In this document: positions 6,937 through 11,553 of the stretch, piece by piece | How the letters are laid out: every line of letters starts with the position of its first letter | How positions within the stretch are numbered: position 1 is the stretch's first letter | Source of the DNA: an uncultured Flavobacterium sp. | GTDB lineage: Bacteria > Bacteroidota > Bacteroidia > Flavobacteriales > Flavobacteriaceae | Reading direction: 5' to 3' | Length of the DNA: 11,553 nt | NCBI RefSeq assembly: GCF_946481155.1 | Contig: NZ_CAMLMK010000085.1 | Span: forward strand, 1 to 11,553 | Program-made: the position numbers and the translations under genes | The notes under the pieces: model-generated | What the model saw: only the letters and a program-made list of their open reading frames with translations | Database searches by the model: none | What the model was told of the DNA's origin: nothing

Positions 6937-9516
6937 TTATTTCGCTTTGAACGCTTCTATTTTTGCATTCACTTCCGCTTCTGTTCCTTCGAAAGTTTCG
7001 GTTTCCATCGTTTCTTTTCCGTTTACTGCGGTTGAAATTTTTATTGTTGCAGTTGTTTTTCCGTTATTGGTTTCTTTATCGACAGTGATGCGTTTCATTG
7101 TTTCATTCTTCATTTCGCCTTTTCCGCCGATAAAATTTCCATTTGCATCATAATGTGCCATGCAAATTGCTTTCTCCTCCTCGGAACAGCCTGCTTCTTC
7201 GCACATTTTCGCGCATTCGTCTTTGGACATCATCGCCATTTTTGACGGATCACATTTCATGTTCGCGTGCATTTCTGACTGGGCACAACAAGCCGACATT
7301 GCAGTTGAAGCAGAATGTCCGCCTAAGATCGGGGCAATAACCAATCCGATAAGACAGGTTAATTTGATTAAGATGTTCATTGAAGGTCCTGAAGTATCTT
7401 TGAACGGATCTCCAACTGTATCTCCGGTAACCGCTGCTTTATGAGCATCGGAACCTTTATATGTCATTTCACCGTTAATCATTACTCCGGCTTCAAACGA
7501 TTTTTTCGCGTTATCCCACGCACCACCGGCGTTGTTTTGGAAAATAGCCCAAAGTACCCCTGAGACGGTAACTCCCGCCATATAACCTCCTAACATTTCG
7601 GCAATCAATTGGTTGTTATCCGAATACACTAATTTCCCCAACAATACGATTGCGATTGGAAATCCGATAGTCAGTACTCCCGGTAACATCATTTCGCGTA
7701 AAGCCGCTTTGGTTGAAATTTCAACACATTTTCCATATTCCGGTTTTCCGGTTCCTTCCATGATACCCGGAATCTCTTTGAACTGGCGACGTACTTCGTA
7801 CACCATGTCCATCGCCGCTTTTCCAACAGAATTCATTGCCAGGGCAGAGAAAACCACCGGAATCATTCCGCCTACGAATAACATTGCCAATACCGGTGCT
7901 TTGAAAATATTAATCCCGTCAATCCCTGTAAACGTTACATAAGCAGCGAATAAAGCTAAAGATGTTAACGCAGCCGAAGCAATTGCAAAACCTTTACCGG
8001 TTGCTGCAGTTGTATTTCCTACTGAGTCTAAAATATCAGTTCTTGTTCTTACTTCTTTTGGTAATTCGCTCATTTCAGCAATACCACCCGCATTATCAGA
8101 AATTGGCCCGAATGCGTCGATTGCCAATTGCATAGCTGTTGTCGCCATCATTGCAGAAGCAGCCAAAGCCACTCCGTAGAATCCTGCTAAAGCATAAGAA
8201 ACCCAGATCGCAGCAGCAAATAACAGTACTGTAGGGAATGTGGAAATCATACCTGTTGCTAAACCGGCAATTACGTTGGTACCTGCTCCCGTACTTGATT
8301 TCTGAACAATTGCTAAAACTGGTTTCGTACCTAAGCCTGTATAGTATTCAGTTACGGATGAAATTACACCACCAACGATTAAGCCAACGATAGTTGCATA
8401 AAACACACGCATCGAAGAAATCTGTTGTGCGGCCTCACCGTAGAATTTCATGGACATTACTTCCGGCAGCATATAACGCACAAGGAAGAAACATGCGATT
8501 GCTGTTAAGATGATAGAAACCCAGTTTCCGACATTCAATGCACCCTGAACCTGTTTTTCTTTAGCATCATTACTGGTGATTTTTACCAAGGTTGTTCCGA
8601 TAATGGAGAATAAAATTCCGAAACCGGCAATTGCCATCGGCAATAAGATTGGTCCTATTCCGCCGAAGGCATCCTGAATGCTTCCGCCCATATCTTTAAT
8701 AACATAATTACCCAATACCATGGCTGCTAAAACGGTTGCCACATACGACCCGAATAAATCGGCGCCCATACCGGCAACGTCACCTACGTTATCTCCCACG
8801 TTATCTGCAATTGTAGCAGGGTTACGGGGATCGTCTTCCGGGATTCCGGCTTCTACCTTTCCTACTAAGTCGGCGCCCACATCGGCTGCTTTTGTATAGA
8901 TTCCTCCACCCACACGGGCAAACAAGGCGATAGATTCAGCTCCTAAAGAGAAACCTGCTAACGTTTCAAGTACGATTGTCATTAATTCGGACGGTGTTCT
9001 TGTAACCCCATCTATCATTACGGATTCCCAAACCCCATTCATAAAGAAATGGAAGAAGAAAATAAAGAACGATGTCAATCCTAAAACTGCTAAACCGGCA
9101 ACGCCAAGTCCCATTACGGTACCACCGCCGAAAGACACTTTCAATGCCTGAGGCAAACTGGTACGTGCGGCTTGTGTAGTTCTTACATTTGTTTTAGTGG
9201 CAATCTTCATTCCCATGTTTCCGGCAAGCGCTGAAAAGAAGGCTCCGAAAACAAAGGCAACGACAATTAAGATATGTGTTGTCGGCACTATAAAAGAAAC
9301 TGCTGCCAAAGCGGCACTCGCTCCAACAACAAAGACAGCTAATAATCTGTATTCTGCTTTAAGAAAAGCCAGGGCCCCTTCATAGATGTGATCCGAAATC
9401 TCTTTCATTTTCCCATCTCCGGCATCCTGTTTTAAAACCCAACTCCTTTTGACCCACATAAACGCGAGCCCCAGTAGTGCCATTACTACCGGCACATAAA
9501 TCATCATTGATTCCAT
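6937..9516 (-). CDS. hppA: Membrane-bound ion-translocating pyrophosphatase, K+-dependent type, with Cys/Met-rich C-terminal extension
   Basis: The 859-residue product couples hydrolysis of pyrophosphate to ion pumping across the inner membrane. It has about 16 hydrophobic segments, the first near 6-22 and the last near 711-733. Active-site signatures are GGGIYTKAADVGADLVGKVE (203-222), DNVGDNVGDVAGMGADLFGS (238-257) and GDTVGDPFKDTSGPS (698-712). In GNTTAATGKG (500-509), Ala504 and Gly507 occupy the positions that are Lys and Thr in K+-independent enzymes, so it is predicted to need K+. The gate glutamate of Na+ pumps (position 6.53) is Gly256 and that of plant H+ pumps (6.57) is Ala260; instead Glu194 sits at 5.43, the arrangement I recall for the Flavobacterium johnsoniae H+ pump. 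Residues 735-859 are a non-membrane extension rich in Cys and Met. Transcription is delimited by hairpins on both sides. Confidence 0.96.
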   Translation of the reverse strand: MESMMIYVPVVMALLGLAFMWVKRSWVLKQDAGDGKMKEISDHIYEGALAFLKAEYRLLAVFVVGASAALAAVSFIVPTTHILIVVAFVFGAFFSALAGNMGMKIATKTNVRTTQAARTSLPQALKVSFGGGTVMGLGVAGLAVLGLTSFFIFFFHFFMNGVWESVMIDGVTRTPSELMTIVLETLAGFSLGAESIALFARVGGGIYTKAADVGADLVGKVEAGIPEDDPRNPATIADNVGDNVGDVAGMGADLFGSYVATVLAAMVLGNYVIKDMGGSIQDAFGGIGPILLPMAIAGFGILFSIIGTTLVKITSNDAKEKQVQGALNVGNWVSIILTAIACFFLVRYMLPEVMSMKFYGEAAQQISSMRVFYATIVGLIVGGVISSVTEYYTGLGTKPVLAIVQKSSTGAGTNVIAGLATGMISTFPTVLLFAAAIWVSYALAGFYGVALAASAMMATTAMQLAIDAFGPISDNAGGIAEMSELPKEVRTRTDILDSVGNTTAATGKGFAIASAALTSLALFAAYVTFTGIDGINIFKAPVLAMLFVGGMIPVVFSALAMNSVGKAAMDMVYEVRRQFKEIPGIMEGTGKPEYGKCVEISTKAALREMMLPGVLTIGFPIAIVLLGKLVYSDNNQLIAEMLGGYMAGVTVSGVLWAIFQNNAGGAWDNAKKSFEAGVMINGEMTYKGSDAHKAAVTGDTVGDPFKDTSGPSMNILIKLTCLIGLVIAPILGGHSASTAMSACCAQSEMHANMKCDPSKMAMMSKDECAKMCEEAGCSEEEKAICMAHYDANGNFIGGKGEMKNETMKRITVDKETNNGKTTATIKISTAVNGKETMETETFEGTEAEVNAKIEAFKAK

Positions 9517-9549
9517 AAAATTTGTTTTTGGTATTTTTTGTTAATTTCG

Positions 9550-9557
9550 TAAATATA
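9550..9557 (-). promoter_or_regulatory. Possible -7 element of hppA
   Basis: Minus-strand TATATTTA matches seven of eight positions of TAnnTTTG and would place the transcription start roughly 25-30 bases before the hppA ATG. I found no TTG at a suitable distance upstream: TTTG occurs only 12 bases away and TTG 24 bases away. The call is therefore weak, and transcription of hppA by read-through from ppa is possible. Confidence 0.25.
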
Positions 9558-9574
9558 TAGAAACATAAACAAAT

Positions 9575-9610
9575 AAAAAAGCAATACTCTTTTCAGAATA
9601 TTGCTTTTTT
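9575..9610 (-). terminator. Rho-independent terminator of ppa
   Basis: The arms 9575-9586 and 9599-9610 (AAAAAAGCAATA/TATTGCTTTTTT) form a 12-pair stem with a 12-base loop, 24 bases after the ppa stop codon. On the minus strand it ends in TTTTTT followed by ATTTGTTT, a typical terminator tail. It separates ppa from hppA. Confidence 0.82.
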
Positions 9611-9634
9611 TATAAAATTTTAGGAATCCCTAAA

Positions 9635-10165
9635 TTACTTGATGCTGAATAAGCCTTCCGGTTTGTTTTCTAAAGCATTGAAACGATCCACGCATTCCTT
9701 CAAAATTCGTTTTGCATCGTTTACATCGCCCCATCCTTCTACATCAACCTGTTTGTTTTCCAAATCTTTGTATACCTGGAAGAAGTGCTCGATTTCTTTT
9801 ACCAGGTGCGGGTTCATATCTGACAAATCATTCAATTTATTCCAGATTGGATCTGAAACCGGTACGCAAATAACTTTCTCATCCGGTCCTTTGTCATCTG
9901 CCATGTGGAAAACACCGATTGGCTTTACTTCCATCACGCATCCTGGGAATGTTGGCTCGTTTACCAATACCAAAACATCCAACGGGTCACCGTCTAATGC
10001 TAATGTTTCCGGGATAAATCCGTAATCTGCAGGGTACATCATTGACGAGAAAAGCATTCTGTCAAAACGCATTCTTTTTAATTCGAAATCGTATTCGTAT
10101 TTATTTCTGCTTCCGCGCGGGATTTCAACTAACACATCAAATGTGGTCATTTTATCTGCTGTCAT
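9635..10165 (-). CDS. ppa: Inorganic pyrophosphatase, soluble family I
   Basis: This 176-residue cytoplasmic enzyme hydrolyses pyrophosphate from biosynthetic reactions to two phosphates, normally as a Mg2+-dependent hexamer. Visible active-site features are EIPRGSRNKYEYD (14-26), YPADYGFIP (44-52), the family signature DGDPLD with Asp58, Asp60 and Asp63, Asp90 and Asp95 in ADDKGPD (metal ligands equivalent to E. coli D97 and D102), and YKDLE (132-136). Length and motif order are normal for bacterial family I enzymes. The ATG at 10165 is preferred over the one at 10150 because flavobacterial homologues, as I recall them, begin with MTADK, and the promoter gives it a leader of about 20 bases. 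Its neighbour hppA uses the same substrate but conserves the energy, so the two enzymes compete for pyrophosphate. Confidence 0.97.
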   Translation of the reverse strand: MTADKMTTFDVLVEIPRGSRNKYEYDFELKRMRFDRMLFSSMMYPADYGFIPETLALDGDPLDVLVLVNEPTFPGCVMEVKPIGVFHMADDKGPDEKVICVPVSDPIWNKLNDLSDMNPHLVKEIEHFFQVYKDLENKQVDVEGWGDVNDAKRILKECVDRFNALENKPEGLFSIK

Positions 10166-10191
10166 TTCTTTATTCTTTAATTTTGAGGGTG

Positions 10192-10222
10192 CAAAAGTAG
10201 GACTTTATCACCTTACTAACAA
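10192..10222 (-). promoter_or_regulatory. Promoter of ppa, Bacteroidota sigma-A type
   Basis: On the minus strand TTG (10220-10222) is followed after 20 bases by TACTTTTG (10192-10199), which matches TAnnTTTG at all fixed positions. This is the -33/-7 arrangement known from Flavobacterium and Bacteroides housekeeping promoters. The predicted start near 10185 gives a leader of about 20 bases before the ATG at 10165. It lies in the only intergenic gap upstream of ppa. Confidence 0.75.
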
Positions 10223-10270
10223 GAAATTTTGACTTTAAAAAAGGAGATTTAGCAATATGTTAATGCGGTT

Positions 10271-10873
10271 TTAATATGGTTGTTTCCGGCCTCTTTTCTG
10301 AAGGTAATAATGCCACAGGAAAAATGTCGCTGCCGAGCGGTGCGGTTTCCAGTTTTCAGCGTAAACAGCCATGGCTTCTTTCTCATGGATATCGAAAAGT
10401 TCTTTGATGGTATTCACCACCGCAATATCTCCAAGCGGAATAATATCCGGCGATTGCAGGCAGAACATCAGATAGACATCTATAGTCCAGTGCCCTATAC
10501 CTTTTATTTTTATTAATTCTTCGCGAACAGTTTCCGCATCCTTAGCAGCAAGGCTTTCCAAATCCAATTCTTTATCTAGTATGGCCTGGGAAAGCGCTTT
10601 CATATATTTTGTTTTCTGACGGCTTACTCCGCAAGCGCGAAAATCCTCATCGGGAAACAGCACGATTCTTTCCGGGGTAAAATCCGGAATAGCGATTTTG
10701 ATTTTATTAAAAGTAGCTTTCGCTGAATCGATGGAAACCTGTTGTTCTAAGATCAGCAAACATAATGTCTCAAATCCGGTTGGGCGTTTCACAAACGTCG
10801 GCTTCCCGTATTTGTTGAAGATGAAACGGAATTTCTCGTCTTTTTCGAGAAGAAAATCAACTGCACTCTCCAT
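10271..10873 (-). CDS. DNA-3-methyladenine glycosylase II-like protein (AlkA family, HhH-GPD)
   Basis: The 200-residue product is a base-excision repair glycosylase of the helix-hairpin-helix-GPD superfamily, expected to remove alkylated purines from DNA. Visible are the family helix LILEQQVSIDSA (40-51), the hairpin IKGIGHWTI (123-131) and the catalytic Asp149 in PLGDIAV, the Gly/Pro-Asp loop. The C-terminal cysteine cluster that binds iron-sulfur in EndoIII and MutY is absent, which supports the AlkA branch. It is shorter than E. coli AlkA (about 282 residues) and lacks that protein's N-terminal domain, as do many compact bacterial and yeast relatives. Its ATG overlaps the stop of the upstream outer-membrane gene by one base (TAATG). 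I see no clear terminator between its stop and the ppa promoter. Confidence 0.9.
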   Translation of the reverse strand: MESAVDFLLEKDEKFRFIFNKYGKPTFVKRPTGFETLCLLILEQQVSIDSAKATFNKIKIAIPDFTPERIVLFPDEDFRACGVSRQKTKYMKALSQAILDKELDLESLAAKDAETVREELIKIKGIGHWTIDVYLMFCLQSPDIIPLGDIAVVNTIKELFDIHEKEAMAVYAENWKPHRSAATFFLWHYYLQKRGRKQPY

Positions 10874-11553
10874 TAGAAATAAAACCCGAAGGATCCTTTA
10901 ATACCAAATTTGTTTGCATCCGGCAAGTTTAAATAACTACCTCTCCAGCAGAAATCCAGACGGAAACACTTAAAGATGTTTCCTACTCCCGCATGGTATT
11001 CCCAATAGCCGTCCACCGGTGCGCGATAGGTTAATCCGGAAGCATTTATTGCAATATTCTCGTCGGATACTGTTCCGTACACGCCTTTTATTCCAATAAT
11101 TTCCCTCCAGTTCAGTTTTCGCAATAGTGGCACTCTTGAGAAAAGTCGTCCGTTGAAATGATGTTCCAGATGAACTGAGGCATATTCATCGGCTACAAAC
11201 TCATAGTAATTCATTAAATTATAGGTGTTGTCAATCTGGAAATAGGATTGGTTTCCAGGAATAACGCCCATTAGGCCCAGCGGCACTTTTCCAAAAATCT
11301 TACCGGTTTCAAAAGTTGGGAACAATCTTCCGAATCCGCCTATAATAATAGGATGCCTGTAATACAACTGCAACTTCTGATAGTCGAAATCACTATTGAA
11401 AATTCCTTTCATTCCGCTTGTGTAATTGACAAAAACCCGTGGGAAATTATAATCCACATTCTGGCGCTCTACACCATGACCGATTGTTTTCCTTCCGGGT
11501 GTATAATCGATCATAAAGTTGAAGTCGGTTTGCTTTACCTGACTTTGGATATT
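10873..11553 (-). CDS. DUF5686-family outer-membrane protein, C-terminal part (5' end outside window)
   Basis: The frame is open to the window edge, so the ATG at 11514 is internal; about 226 C-terminal residues are visible. The segment resembles the end of DUF5686 proteins of Bacteroidota, about 800 residues long, which carry an N-terminal carboxypeptidase-regulatory-like domain and an outer-membrane beta-barrel. Alternating hydrophobic and polar strands rich in Tyr, Phe and Gly are visible (for example DFDYQKLQLYYRHPI), and the chain ends in FGFYF, an aromatic terminus typical of barrel proteins inserted by BamA. No biochemical function is established for the family as far as I know. It is translationally linked by overlap with the downstream glycosylase gene. 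Confidence 0.8.
   Translation of the reverse strand, partial: NIQSQVKQTDFNFMIDYTPGRKTIGHGVERQNVDYNFPRVFVNYTSGMKGIFNSDFDYQKLQLYYRHPIIIGGFGRLFPTFETGKIFGKVPLGLMGVIPGNQSYFQIDNTYNLMNYYEFVADEYASVHLEHHFNGRLFSRVPLLRKLNWREIIGIKGVYGTVSDENIAINASGLTYRAPVDGYWEYHAGVGNIFKCFRLDFCWRGSYLNLPDANKFGIKGSFGFYF

Noticed and set aside
7160..7444. Plus-strand open frames opposite the C-terminal part of hppA
   Set aside because: The minus-strand frame is a clear membrane pyrophosphatase. The opposite frames have no recognisable motif, promoter or ribosome binding site.
6937..9516. HppA as a Na+-pumping pyrophosphatase
   Set aside because: The glutamate at position 6.53 that marks Na+ pumps is a glycine (Gly256), while Glu194 at 5.43 fits a flavobacterial H+ pump. 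Transport specificity still needs measurement.
10200..10270. Terminator downstream of the alkA-like gene
   Set aside because: I found only an unpaired T-run on the minus strand (complement of 10236-10242) without a convincing GC-bearing stem, so no terminator is called.
10873..11514. Complete 213-residue gene starting at 11514
   Set aside because: The frame continues without a stop to the window edge with barrel-like sequence, and no start context is seen at 11514. It is the 3' end of a longer gene.
1..11553. CRISPR arrays, insertion sequences, tRNA or rRNA genes, attachment sites
   Set aside because: Genes are packed with short gaps. I saw no direct repeat arrays, transposase-like frames, tRNA-like cloverleaf sequences or rRNA motifs.

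Overview
The window reads as ordinary chromosomal DNA of a member of the Bacteroidota, most likely a Flavobacterium-like genus. The evidence is moderate to high AT content, Bacteroidota-type promoters (TTG, about 19-20 bases, TAnnTTTG), weak or absent Shine-Dalgarno sequences, and products close to flavobacterial families: a glycosylasparaginase whose key residues match the Flavobacterium enzyme with a constant numbering offset, a DUF5686 outer-membrane protein, and a K+-dependent membrane pyrophosphatase with the flavobacterial arrangement of its gate glutamate. I see no mobile elements, CRISPR arrays, tRNA or rRNA genes. No stretch over 300 bases lacks a gene.

Layout. Bases 1-398 (+ strand) hold the 3' end of a deoxynucleoside kinase gene. 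It converges on a minus-strand operon and shares a bidirectional terminator with it (401-432). The operon (6851 down to 433) encodes a GH20 beta-N-acetylhexosaminidase, an N4-(beta-N-acetylglucosaminyl)-L-asparaginase, a CutC-family protein and a GH2 beta-mannosidase. The first two genes are 10 bases apart; the last three are joined by one-base TAATG stop/start overlaps. The three exported hydrolases match the bonds of the N-glycan core (Man-beta-GlcNAc, GlcNAc-beta-GlcNAc, GlcNAc-Asn), a periplasmic parallel of the lysosomal exoglycosidase route. CutC is the only member without a signal peptide and is the puzzle of the set.

Upstream, also on the minus strand, come two pyrophosphatase genes: hppA (9516-6937), an ion-pumping membrane pyrophosphatase with a roughly 125-residue Cys/Met-rich C-terminal extension, and ppa (10165-9635), the soluble family I enzyme. 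Each is followed by a strong hairpin terminator, and ppa has a textbook Bacteroidota promoter. Furthest upstream are an AlkA-like DNA glycosylase (10873-10271) and the C-terminal end of a DUF5686 outer-membrane beta-barrel protein (10873 to the window edge), again joined by a TAATG overlap.

Most interesting points: a CutC protein translationally coupled inside an N-glycan-core operon; the periplasm-facing Cys/Met-rich tail of HppA and its moved gate glutamate; and a twin-arginine signal on a self-cleaving asparaginase. No wholly new system is evident. The best lead is the possible glycan-related role of CutC.
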